Source of the DNA: Solirubrobacteraceae bacterium
GTDB lineage: Bacteria > Actinomycetota > Thermoleophilia > Solirubrobacterales > Solirubrobacteraceae
Direction: 5' to 3'
Assembly: GCA_016462625.1 (NCBI GenBank)
Contig: JAEMSV010000057.1
Span: 1-24,399, forward strand
DNA: 24,399 nt
The position numbers were made by a program, and so were the translations under genes. Positions 7,919 through 15,180 of this stretch are shown piece after piece. How positions within the stretch are numbered: position 1 is the first letter of the stretch; every line of letters starts with the position of its first letter. A model generated the notes under the pieces. That model saw only the letters and a list, made by a program, of their open reading frames with translations, ran no database searches and was not told the DNA's origin.

Positions 7919-9006
7919 GCGTGGACGTTCCACGTCACGCCGGACGTCCCGAGGTGGTCGAGGAACCCTGCTGGATCGACGGCCTGCGCCGGAGCCAGCG
8001 CGCCGATCGCGCCCCGGGAGCGTCTCGCGAGCTGCATCGCCGTCTCGGCGACGATCTCGGCGGTGACGCCGTAGATGTCGGGGCCCTGCACGATCCCGCG
8101 TGCGGTTCGGCCGTCCTCGCCCTCGGCGCCGGCGACGATGGTCCACCGCACGGCGCCGCGCGCGTCCTCTGCCGGCCCCTCCGGGAGCCGGTCGATGACG
8201 CGGTCGAGCAGGCCCCGTGCCGGGGAACGCAGCAGCCGGCCGAGTGCCGGCGTCAGCGCGGGCAGCAGCGGCGCGGCGGCCGCGGGCGCGACCGACGCCG
8301 ACGAGATCCGCGCGACGACCTCCCGGCTGACAACGTGGCGCGGGACGGTGATCACCTCGCCCACCGGGTAGCGCGCGACGAGCTGCCGGCCGATCGGCTC
8401 GGGGAACCTGACGAACGCGCGGCGCGGACGGTGCCCACCCGGAATCCAGTCGCCGCCCTCGTAGGCGACGTCCAGCCCGTTCATCTGCTCCAGCGAGGAG
8501 TGCATCGTCCCGCGCGTCATGTCGAAGCCCTCGACGTGGTAGGCGACGAGCAGCCGGCGCAGCGGCGCGAGCGGCGCGCCGATGAGGTTGGCGAGCAGGT
8601 CGCCCGGGACGTGCGAGAAGGCCATGCCCGGGACCGCCGCGACGCGCGCTGCGGCGAGCGGCCCGTCGTGCACCTCGAAGACGCGGCGGATCCAGTCCTG
8701 CTCGCCGGTCGTGTCGAGGTAGTGCGAGCCGGCCTCGATCGCCGCGCGGATGACCGGGTCCCCGCTGGCGCTGAACGGCGACGCGCAGTTGACGATCACG
8801 CGGCCGCGGGCCGCCGCGTCGCGCAGCGCGCGCGGGTCATCCAGCGCGGCGACCGCGATGTCCGCGGCACCGACCGCGTCGCGCAGGACCGCGAGCCGTT
8901 CCGCGTTCCGGCCCGCGACGACGACGGGCACGCCCCGCGCCGCGAGCTCGCTGCTGATGAGGCGACCGGTGTAGCCGGTGGCCGCGTAGACGACGACGGG
9001 GTCCAT
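7915..9006 (-). CDS. Saccharopine-dehydrogenase-like / trans-acting enoyl reductase family protein
   Basis: 363 aa, first gene of the five-gene minus-strand operon. The N-terminus is a Rossmann fold with YAATGYTGR (7-15) and then VVVAGRN near 28-34. This is the signature of the saccharopine-dehydrogenase NADP-binding family that includes actinobacterial trans-acting enoyl reductases for lipid assembly. VIVNCASPFSASGDPVIRAAIEAG and HYLDTTGE follow, also typical. The lysine-biosynthesis role is unlikely because the C-terminal domain and context differ. ATG 9006 is preceded by GGAGG with a 4-nt gap, a clear ribosome-binding site, unlike many other leading genes here. The 87-bp gap to the divergent PucR-type regulator holds repeats likely to control this operon. 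Substrate unknown; a lipid or terpenoid is a guess from the neighbouring SDRs. Confidence 0.9.
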   Translation of the reverse strand: MDPVVVYAATGYTGRLISSELAARGVPVVVAGRNAERLAVLRDAVGAADIAVAALDDPRALRDAAARGRVIVNCASPFSASGDPVIRAAIEAGSHYLDTTGEQDWIRRVFEVHDGPLAAARVAAVPGMAFSHVPGDLLANLIGAPLAPLRRLLVAYHVEGFDMTRGTMHSSLEQMNGLDVAYEGGDWIPGGHRPRRAFVRFPEPIGRQLVARYPVGEVITVPRHVVSREVVARISSASVAPAAAAPLLPALTPALGRLLRSPARGLLDRVIDRLPEGPAEDARGAVRWTIVAGAEGEDGRTARGIVQGPDIYGVTAEIVAETAMQLARRSRGAIGALAPAQAVDPAGFLDHLGTSGVTWNVHA

Positions 9007-9044
9007 CCCGCCTCCATGGTGCCGCGCCGCGACCGGAGTCCAGC

Positions 9045-9059
9045 TGTGAGGTCATCACA
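9045..9059. promoter_or_regulatory. Operator-like inverted repeat TGTGA-N5-TCACA
   Basis: Perfect 5-bp arms (9045-9049 and 9055-9059) flank GGTCA. It lies between the divergent PucR-type regulator and the five-gene operon. The left part TGTGAGGTCAT recurs as TGTGAGACCAT at 9077-9087, 32 bp (about three helical turns) downstream. This is a likely binding site for the adjacent regulator, although a CRP-type protein would recognise a similar core (normally with N6). Confidence 0.5.
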
Positions 9060-9076
9060 ATCCGATGCGCGGTCGT

Positions 9077-9087
9077 TGTGAGACCAT
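9077..9087 (+). promoter_or_regulatory. Second operator half-site TGTGAGACCAT
   Basis: Direct repeat of 9045-9055 with two mismatches, placed 7 bp before the GTG start of the regulator gene. Bound protein here would cover its translation and transcription start, suggesting autoregulation. Confidence 0.4.
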
Positions 9088-9093
9088 GGGCCA

Positions 9094-10335
9094 GTGCCGT
9101 CCCCCGCCACCGTCGCCGCCGCGGACCGCGCGGTCCGCGACACCGCCGCCTCGCTGCTGGAGGATGCCGACGCGATCGCGGCCGGGATCGCCGATCTTCT
9201 GCTCCGCGAGATCCCCGAGACGAACGAGGATCCGCTCAGCGCCGAGGAGACGCGCCGGTCGGCCCGCGCGACGCTGCTCGCCCTCGTCGGCGGGTGGCGG
9301 CGCGGCGAGCCGCTCGAGGAGGTCACGCCACCGCCCGAGCTCCTCTTCCAGGTCGGGCTGATGGTCCGCGAAGGCATCCCGCTCGGCCCGCTCGTGCGCA
9401 TCTGCCGGATGGCTCACGGCGCGTTCGCCGACCTGTGGGACGACCGCATCGCGCAGGCCGGGCTGTCCGCCGCCGTGCAGGGCCAGGCGATGCGCCGCGC
9501 ACACCAGCTGACGTTCGCGTGGTTCGACGGGCTCGTCGAGCAGCTGACCGCCGCGTATGAGGAGGAGCGCGAGCGGCTCGCGCGCACGCCCGACATCGTG
9601 CGGCGCGAAGCGGTCCAGGCCGCGCTCAGCGGCAAGACGGTCGACATGGACGCGCTGAGCCGCAAGGCGGGCTACGAGTTCCGGCGGCGGCACATCGGGC
9701 TCGTGCTCTGGCGCGACACGCCCACACTCGACCCCCAGCCGGCGTTCGCGGCGACCGCACGCGACATCGCGACCTCGCTCGGCGCGGCCCCGCCGCTCGT
9801 CGTTGCTTCCGCGAGTGCAGTCGCCTGGGCGTGGATCGCGGTGCGTGAGGCGCCCGACGCGGAGCGGCTCGCCACGGTGGTCGAGGAGGCGCGGCCTGAC
9901 GGCGTCGCGATCGCATGCGGTGAGCCCGCCCCCGGCCTCGACGGCTTCCGCGAAACCCACGCCGACGCACTGGCCGCGTCCCGCGTCGCGATGCTGCGCG
10001 GTGGTGAGGCCGCGGTCGTCCGCTTCGACGACGTGGAGCTGACCGCGCTCGTCGCCGACGACCTGCACCGCGCGCGCCGCTTCGTCCTGCGGCGGCTCGG
10101 GGACCTCGCGCGCGATGACGAGGAGTCGGCCCGCCTGCGCGCGACGCTGCGCGTCTATCTCGAGGAGCACGGCAGCCGGACCGCGACCGCGCTGCGGCTC
10201 GACGTGCACCCGAACACCGTGACCAATCGCGCGCGGGCGTGCGAGAAGCGGATCGGGCGCCCGCTGTCCGAGCGCCCGGTGGAGCTGCAGGTAGCGCTCG
10301 CGCTGCGCGAGACGCTGGGGGCGCAGCTCGGCTAG
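9094..10335 (+). CDS. PucR-family-type transcriptional regulator
   Basis: 413 aa from GTG 9094. The C-terminal region (about 347-400) carries the PucR-type helix-turn-helix: RVYLEEHGSR, then LRLDVHPNTV at 367-376 and the following TNRARACEKRIGRPL. The N-terminal 150 residues are helical (RICRMAHGAFADLWDD, AHQLTFAWFDGLVEQL), like the RsbRD/GGDEF-like sensor regions often found in actinobacterial PucR proteins. The middle region (about 205-330) resembles the degenerate cyclase-like domain of this group. Family members usually activate neighbouring catabolic operons in response to a substrate. Here the partner is the divergent five-gene operon 87 bp away. The stop codon shares CTAG with the convergent gene. 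No upstream ATG or clear Shine-Dalgarno competes with the chosen GTG. Confidence 0.9.
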   Translation: MPSPATVAAADRAVRDTAASLLEDADAIAAGIADLLLREIPETNEDPLSAEETRRSARATLLALVGGWRRGEPLEEVTPPPELLFQVGLMVREGIPLGPLVRICRMAHGAFADLWDDRIAQAGLSAAVQGQAMRRAHQLTFAWFDGLVEQLTAAYEEERERLARTPDIVRREAVQAALSGKTVDMDALSRKAGYEFRRRHIGLVLWRDTPTLDPQPAFAATARDIATSLGAAPPLVVASASAVAWAWIAVREAPDAERLATVVEEARPDGVAIACGEPAPGLDGFRETHADALAASRVAMLRGGEAAVVRFDDVELTALVADDLHRARRFVLRRLGDLARDDEESARLRATLRVYLEEHGSRTATALRLDVHPNTVTNRARACEKRIGRPLSERPVELQVALALRETLGAQLG

Positions 10336-11036
10336 ATCCGGTGCTGGGCGACCAGGGTCGCGGCCAGCGCCTCGGTCGTCTCGTCGGTCCGCCACAGGGC
10401 GGTGCCACCGAGCGCGGCGACGACCGCGCCCTCCACGGCGTCGATCGTCAGCTCGGGGTGATGGTCGGTCAGCGCGCCGGCCGTCGACGGGTCCCAGTCG
10501 ACGCCGAGCGCCGCGTAGACGGCGACGAGCACGTCGCGAATCGCGGCGCCGTGGCCGACGACGACGACCGCGCTGACGAGCGCCGCGTGCTTGACCACCC
10601 GCTGCGCCGCGCCTGCGACCTTCAGCGTCCCGCGCGAGTTCACGCTGTGCTCACCCGGGCAGTACTCGCCGGGCAGCTCGCCCACGCGCGCGTCGACGCC
10701 GAGCTCGGCGAGCGCCTCGGCGAGCAGCGTGGTCATGTCCCCGAAGCGCTCGTGCAGGTCGCCTCCGACGTCGTCCGGGCCGAGGAACTGCTCGACGACC
10801 AGCGACTGCGCGTCGTACGCCGCGGCCTGCCCGCCGGCGAGCCGCATCACGGGGGCGTACGCGCGCGCGCGAGCGGCGTCCCGCGCCGCGCCGAATCCCT
10901 CACGGCGCGCGTCGAGCCGCCCGAACGCCAGCGCGGGTGCGGGCCGGTAGACCCGCGGCAGCGGGGTCAGCTCCCCGCGGGCGACGCGCAGGAGCGTCGC
11001 GTGCGAGCGCGCGATGTCGAGCGCGGGGTCGTCCAT
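10332..11036 (-). CDS. Lipoate-protein ligase / octanoyltransferase family protein
   Basis: 234 aa of the biotin/lipoate ligase fold, which attaches or transfers lipoyl or octanoyl groups to a lysine of 2-oxoacid dehydrogenase or glycine cleavage proteins. It has PALAFGRLD (34-42) and RLAGGQAAAYD (65-75), a variant of the RRxGGG binding loop in which the second Arg and last Gly are replaced. A conserved lysine follows at GTLKVAGAAQR (136-146, K139). C126 lies 13 residues before K139, roughly where LipM/LipL-type transferases keep their acyl-carrying cysteine, so it may be a transferase rather than an ATP-dependent ligase. ATG 11036 directly abuts the TAG of the aldo/keto reductase gene, so the two form an operon. 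The 3' end shares CTAG with the PucR gene. Confidence 0.85.
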   Translation of the reverse strand: MDDPALDIARSHATLLRVARGELTPLPRVYRPAPALAFGRLDARREGFGAARDAARARAYAPVMRLAGGQAAAYDAQSLVVEQFLGPDDVGGDLHERFGDMTTLLAEALAELGVDARVGELPGEYCPGEHSVNSRGTLKVAGAAQRVVKHAALVSAVVVVGHGAAIRDVLVAVYAALGVDWDPSTAGALTDHHPELTIDAVEGAVVAALGGTALWRTDETTEALAATLVAQHRI

Positions 11037-12029
11037 CTAACCCCGGCCCGCGCCGGTCTCGCGCAGTGCGCTCGTGATCTCCGCGAGCGTCGCGTCGTCG
11101 AGCCGCACCTCACCCGCACCGGCCCACCCCGCGACCTGGCCGGGCTTGCGCGCACCCGAGATCGCACCGGTGACGCCGCGCTGCGCGAGCGTCCACGCAA
11201 TCGCGAGCTCGCCCAGGGACGCGCCCAGCCGCTCGGCGATCGGCCGCAGCCGGTCGACGAACGCGAGGTTGCGGTCGAACAGCTCGCCGAGGAAGTGGTC
11301 GCTCTTGCGCCGCCAGTCGCCCTCGTCCAGCGCGGCGAACCGCTCGTGCGACCAGCCGCCGGTGAGGAGCCCGGCCTGCATCGGCGAGTAGACGATGACG
11401 CCCGTGTCATGCGCGGCGCACCAGTCGAGCGTGTCGCCGAGGACGCCGCGCTGGAGCGCCGACAGCGGTGGCTGCAGCGTCGAGACGTGGCGGATCGCCT
11501 CGCACGCCTCGAGCTGCGCGGCGTCGAAGTTCGAGACCCCGCCGAAGCGGACCTTGCCGGCGTCGATCAGCTCCACGATCGCGCCCCACGCCTCTTCGAC
11601 GGTCGCGCCGTCCTGCGGGGGCCAGTGGAGCTGGTAGAGGTCGATGGCCTCGACACCGAGCCGCTGCAGCGAGTCCTCGACCTCGCGCGTGATCGACTCA
11701 GGCGCGCCCACGCGCGCGGCGGTCGTCTCGCCCTCGCGCCAGACCATCCCGCACTTGGTGAAGACCCACGGCCGGTCCCCCTCGGGCAGCTCGCGCACGG
11801 CGCGGCCGACGACCTCCTCGCTGTGGCCCATCCCGTAGACGGCGGCCGTGTCGATCCAGTTGATTCCGGCGCCGACGGCCTCGTGGATCGCGGCGACGCT
11901 GTCGGCGTCGCTCTGCGGCCCCCAGCCGAAGTCCCACGGCCCGCCGATGGCCCACGTCCCGAGCCCCACACGGGTGATGTCGAGCCCGGTGGTTCCGAGC
12001 GGCGTGGTCGTGAGCGTCTCGGAGGCCAT
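11037..12029 (-). CDS. Aldo/keto reductase
   Basis: 330 aa, standard for the aldo/keto reductase superfamily, an NADPH-dependent (beta/alpha)8 barrel reducing aldehydes and ketones. The full catalytic tetrad is visible: D60 (NWIDTAAVYG), Y65, K92 (WVFTKCG) and H135 (YQLHWPP). Cofactor-side motifs GVSNFD and ISGARKPGQV also fit. The start ATG 12029 is preceded 6 nt upstream by TAGCCT, a probable -10, so the message may be leaderless. The antiporter gene diverges from it with only 46 bp between. It is followed with no gap by the lipoate-ligase-like gene. The physiological substrate cannot be told. Confidence 0.95.
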   Translation of the reverse strand: MASETLTTTPLGTTGLDITRVGLGTWAIGGPWDFGWGPQSDADSVAAIHEAVGAGINWIDTAAVYGMGHSEEVVGRAVRELPEGDRPWVFTKCGMVWREGETTAARVGAPESITREVEDSLQRLGVEAIDLYQLHWPPQDGATVEEAWGAIVELIDAGKVRFGGVSNFDAAQLEACEAIRHVSTLQPPLSALQRGVLGDTLDWCAAHDTGVIVYSPMQAGLLTGGWSHERFAALDEGDWRRKSDHFLGELFDRNLAFVDRLRPIAERLGASLGELAIAWTLAQRGVTGAISGARKPGQVAGWAGAGEVRLDDATLAEITSALRETGAGRG

Positions 12030-12035
12030 GCCGTG

Positions 12036-12041
12036 AGGCTA
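12036..12041 (-). promoter_or_regulatory. Putative -10 box TAGCCT (leaderless promoter for aldo/keto reductase)
   Basis: Minus-strand TAGCCT, then CACGGC, then ATG at 12029. The divergent antiporter start at 12076 has TATGCC 6 nt upstream (12064-12069), a poorer match at the same distance. Confidence 0.5.
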
Positions 12042-12075
12042 GTACTGGGGCTTCGACTGGCACTATGCCGGGCCA

Positions 12076-13668
12076 GTGGAGCACTTCGAGATCTTCCTGG
12101 GCGCGCTGTTCATCTCGGTCGCGCTGCTGAACTCCGTGGCCAACTGGCTGCAGATCCCGTACCCGATCGTCCTCGTCCTCGGGGGTCTCGGGCTCGGCCT
12201 GATGCCGGGGATGCCGGAGATCGAGCTCGACCCCGAGCTCGTGCTGCTCGTGTTCCTGCCGCCGCTGCTCTACTCGGCGGCCTTCTTCAGCGATCTGCAC
12301 GCGCTGCGCGCGGACCTGCGGTCGATCTCGATGGCGGCCATCGGCCTCGTGCTGCTGACCATGGTGCTCGTCGCCGTCGTCGCGCACCACGCGCTGGACA
12401 TGCCCTGGCCGATGGCGTTCACCCTCGGCGCCATCCTCGCCCCCACCGACCCGATCGCCGCCACGACGATCCTGCGGCGGCTCGGGGCGCCGCGGCGGAT
12501 CGTGAACATCGTCGAGGGCGAGAGCCTCATCAACGACGCGACCGCCCTCGTCGCCTACAAGATGGCGCTCGCCGTCGTCGTCGGCGGCTCGTTCTCGGCG
12601 CTCGACGCCGGCATGGAGTTCGTCGTCTCGGCGGCGGGCGGCATCGCGGTCGGCCTGGTCGTCGGCAAGGTCATCACCGAGATCCGCCGCCGCCTGCACG
12701 ACGTGACGACCGAGATCACCATCTCGCTCTTCACCGCGTACGGCGCGTTCATCCCGGCCGACGAGCTCGGCTGCTCGGGCGTTCTGGCCGCAGTCACCGC
12801 CGGCATCTTCATCGGCTGGCGCGCCCCGCAGATCGCCTCGCCCCAGATGCGCCTGCAGGGCTACTCGGTATGGGAGGTCCTCGTCTTCCTGCTCAACGCG
12901 ACGCTCTTCATCCTCATCGGCCTGCAGCTGCCGGTCGTCCTCGAGGGCATCGACGGCTACACGACGTCCGAGCTGCTCTGGGGCGCCGTGGTCGTCAGCC
13001 TGACGGTCACCGGCGCACGGTTCGTGTTCGCGTTCACCATGCCGTACGTCATCCGGGCGCTGGACCGCCGGCCCGAGCAGCGGCTGCGCCGGGTCGGGTG
13101 GCGACCGCGCGTGGTCAACGCCTGGTCGGGTATGCGGGGCGCCGTCTCGCTCGCCGCCGCACTGGCGCTTCCCCTCGAGACCGATGCGGGGGCGCCGCTG
13201 CCCGACCGTGACCTCGTCCTGTTCCTCACCTTCTCGGTGATCGTCGTGACCGTCGTCGGCCAGGGGCTCACGTTGCCGGCGCTCATCCGCAAGATGGGGA
13301 TCGCCGAGGACGGCAGCGAGGAGGCCGAGGAGGAGGCGCGCGGGCGGGCCGCAGCCTCGGCCGCCGCGATCGCCCGGCTGAACCAGCTCGCCGACGAGGA
13401 CTGGACGAACGACGACACCATCGAGCGCCTCCGCGGCCTGCACACCTTCCGCGAGCGGCGGTTCCTCGCGCGGATCGACGGCGAGCTGGGGGACGGCGAG
13501 GCCGACGGGATCGAGGAGCGCTCCCAGTCCTACCAGCGGCTCCTGCGCGAGATCTACGGCGCGCAGCGCGAGGCGCTGCTGGAACTCCGCAGCGCGGGTG
13601 CGATCAGCAACGACGTCATGCGCCGGATCGAGCACGACCTCGACCTGGAGGAGGCGCGGATCGCATGA
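12076..13668 (+). CDS. CPA1-family Na+/H+ antiporter
   Basis: 530 aa from GTG 12076. About 12 transmembrane helices fill residues 1-400. CPA1 signatures are present: FLPPLLYSAAF (60-70), ILAPTDPIA (120-128) and EGESLINDATALV (147-159), whose N153-D154 pair is the ion-binding core. MRGAVSLAAALALP lies near the last helices. The cytosolic tail (about 410-530) is charged and Glu-rich (EEAEEEARGRAAAS), then helical, as in bacterial NhaP-like or YjcE-type exchangers, where it senses pH or regulates activity. The protein should export Na+ or K+ in exchange for protons at the plasma membrane. A TATGCC hexamer 6 nt before GTG could be a weak -10. The following SDR gene begins 40 bp after the stop and has its own promoter. 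Confidence 0.95.
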   Translation: MEHFEIFLGALFISVALLNSVANWLQIPYPIVLVLGGLGLGLMPGMPEIELDPELVLLVFLPPLLYSAAFFSDLHALRADLRSISMAAIGLVLLTMVLVAVVAHHALDMPWPMAFTLGAILAPTDPIAATTILRRLGAPRRIVNIVEGESLINDATALVAYKMALAVVVGGSFSALDAGMEFVVSAAGGIAVGLVVGKVITEIRRRLHDVTTEITISLFTAYGAFIPADELGCSGVLAAVTAGIFIGWRAPQIASPQMRLQGYSVWEVLVFLLNATLFILIGLQLPVVLEGIDGYTTSELLWGAVVVSLTVTGARFVFAFTMPYVIRALDRRPEQRLRRVGWRPRVVNAWSGMRGAVSLAAALALPLETDAGAPLPDRDLVLFLTFSVIVVTVVGQGLTLPALIRKMGIAEDGSEEAEEEARGRAAASAAAIARLNQLADEDWTNDDTIERLRGLHTFRERRFLARIDGELGDGEADGIEERSQSYQRLLREIYGAQREALLELRSAGAISNDVMRRIEHDLDLEEARIA

Positions 13669-13696
13669 CTTACCAGTCACGCGACCGATATATGGA

Positions 13697-13702
13697 TACA
13701 CT
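13697..13702 (+). promoter_or_regulatory. Putative -10 box TACACT (leaderless promoter for SDR)
   Basis: TACACT ends 6 nt before ATG 13709, in an unusually AT-rich patch (gatatatggatacact) inside GC-rich DNA. No Shine-Dalgarno. Just upstream, TGACT-TACC-AGTCA (13666-13679) is a small inverted repeat overlapping the antiporter stop codon, a possible operator. Confidence 0.55.
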
Positions 13703-13708
13703 CGCCCC

Positions 13709-14659
13709 ATGGAGGAGCGCGAGAGCCTGACCACCCGAACCGCCGGAGAAGGGCCGTGGGCCTGGGGTGTGCAGCTCGACCCCCTGATGCAGGCGCGCCG
13801 TGTGCGGGGACTGATCACCGGCAAGCGCGGGGAACGCGCGCTGCGCGACGCCGTCGGCGGGAAGCGGATCCTGCTGACCGGCGCCTCGTCGGGTATCGGG
13901 CGGGAGACCGCGCTGCGGCTCGGCCTCGCCGGGGCCGAGCTGCTCCTGGTCGCGCGCCGCCGCGACCGGCTCGAGGCGCTCGCCACCGAGCTGCGCGATG
14001 CGGGCGGCACCGCGCACGTCTTCCCGTGCGACCTCGCCGACGCCGAGGCCGTCGCCGCGCTGGTCGGGGCGGTCATCCGCGAGCACGACGGCGTGGACGT
14101 CGTCGTCAACAACGCCGGACACTCCATCCGCCGCACGCTCGAACGGTCGGTCGACCGCCTGCACGACTTCGAGCGGGTCATGGAGCTGAACTACTTCGGC
14201 GCGGTCCGGCTCACCGTCCCCCTCGTCGCCCACATGCGCGAGCGCGGGAGCGGCGGGCACGTGGTGAACGTCTCGACCCTGGGCGTGCAGTTCGGGCCCG
14301 AGCCGCGCTTCGCCGCGTACCTCGCCTCGAAGGCGGCGGTCGACGCATTCGCCCGTTCCGCCGCGCCCGAGACCCGCCGCGACCGCGTGCGCTGGACCAC
14401 GATCTACATGCCGCTCGTCCGGACCGAGATGATCTCCCCGACCCGCGCGTTCCACCGTGCCCCGGCGATGTCCGTGGAGCGCGGCGCCGCGATGGTGCTC
14501 GACGGGATCGTCCGCCGGCCCGTCCGCGTATCGCATCCGTTCGGCACCATGGCCCAGGTCATGGACCTGGTGATGCCACGCCGGCTGGAGACCATCATGG
14601 CCCGCACGATGCGCCGCCGGCGGCCGGTCGCGGCCCTGGAATCGCCCTCCGCGACTTGA
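13709..14659 (+). CDS. Short-chain dehydrogenase/reductase with N-terminal extension
   Basis: 316 aa. The SDR core starts at about residue 52: TGASSGIG (57-64), the NADP-type basic pair after strand 2 (ARRRDR, 82-87), NNAG (134-137), S189, and Y204-x-x-x-K208 (YLASK). The first 50 residues (including QLDPLMQARRVRGLITG) are an extension not found in minimal SDRs. They resemble the linker preceding the SDR part of multidomain acyl-CoA reductase or oxidoreductase proteins, so this may be a stand-alone relative that meets a membrane or a partner. The C-terminus is basic (RTMRRRRPVA). The start at 13709 is set by the -10 box 6 nt upstream; the open frame before it is antiporter coding sequence in another frame. 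Confidence 0.92.
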   Translation: MEERESLTTRTAGEGPWAWGVQLDPLMQARRVRGLITGKRGERALRDAVGGKRILLTGASSGIGRETALRLGLAGAELLLVARRRDRLEALATELRDAGGTAHVFPCDLADAEAVAALVGAVIREHDGVDVVVNNAGHSIRRTLERSVDRLHDFERVMELNYFGAVRLTVPLVAHMRERGSGGHVVNVSTLGVQFGPEPRFAAYLASKAAVDAFARSAAPETRRDRVRWTTIYMPLVRTEMISPTRAFHRAPAMSVERGAAMVLDGIVRRPVRVSHPFGTMAQVMDLVMPRRLETIMARTMRRRRPVAALESPSAT

Positions 14660-14763
14660 CCTCCCGAGAGCCCGGCTCAGCGGGTGTTCGGGAAAACGGT
14701 CCCCGGACCCGGCGGCCCGGTATGAATTCCGGAGTACAGCGTCTTTCTGGGTTTTTTCATCGG

Positions 14764-14769
14764 TAGCTT
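14764..14769 (+). promoter_or_regulatory. Putative -10 box TAGCTT for the small basic-tailed protein
   Basis: TAGCTT is followed by GGTGCGTGG and ATG 14779 (9 nt). A T6 run at 14752-14757 and an AT-rich stretch from about 14730 lie just upstream. The run could be an UP-like element or part of a weak terminator for the upstream SDR gene, but no strong GC hairpin precedes it. Confidence 0.45.
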
Positions 14770-14778
14770 GGTGCGTGG

Positions 14779-15180
14779 ATGCCGACGTTCCAAGACGAAA
14801 ATCTCGTGATGTGGCGCAACTATGCGCACCTCGTACCGCTCATGGATCTCCTCCGCCTGCGCCATGCGGGCTGGGTCGTGGAGTCCACCGAGGACGCAGG
14901 GGTTCACCTCGGCGTGCTCCACGCCGCCGCCGAGCACGCGACCCCGATCGACGCCGCGAAGTACCTCGACACACAGGCCGCGCTGGACCGCCAGAAGCGC
15001 ACCCAGGAACGCGCGCTGCGCGAGGGCACCAAGCCCGCGAAGCAGCGCGGTGGGGGCGACCGCGCCGGGACCGCCGGCGTGCGCACGCGCAAGGACGAGG
15101 AAGCCCCCGCGAAGGGCCGCGTCACCACCACCCGCGCGAAGAACGCCTCACGCCGGTCGAACCGGCGCCACAGCCGCTAG
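14779..15180 (+). CDS. Small protein of unknown function with long basic, disordered tail
   Basis: 133 aa. Residues 1-85 look folded and helical (WRNYAHLVPLMDLLRLRHAGWVVEST, then VLHAAAEHATPIDAAKYLDTQAAL). From about 70 onward the sequence is dominated by Arg, Lys, Thr, Ser and Gly (RTRKDEEAPAKGRVTTTRAK, ending RRSNRRHSR), so the tail is probably disordered and could bind nucleic acid. I recognise no family. The reading frame was chosen over the GTG-started frame at 14775 because the ATG frame gives a plausible globular start and ends exactly at the CTAG shared with the convergent gene. It has its own promoter and stands alone in its orientation. Confidence 0.75.
   Translation: MPTFQDENLVMWRNYAHLVPLMDLLRLRHAGWVVESTEDAGVHLGVLHAAAEHATPIDAAKYLDTQAALDRQKRTQERALREGTKPAKQRGGGDRAGTAGVRTRKDEEAPAKGRVTTTRAKNASRRSNRRHSR

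Noticed and set aside
9045..9059. CRP-type binding site
   Set aside because: The spacer is 5 rather than 6 bp, and the direct repeat downstream and adjacent PucR-type gene make a dedicated operator more likely.
10239..13211. 990-codon plus-strand open frame
   Set aside because: It runs antisense through the lipoate-ligase-like and aldo/keto reductase genes and out of frame through the antiporter. Its Arg/Asp-rich translation has no family motif.
14741..14757. Rho-independent terminator suggested by the T6 run
   Set aside because: No stable GC hairpin directly precedes the T run; it lies just upstream of the TAGCTT promoter box.
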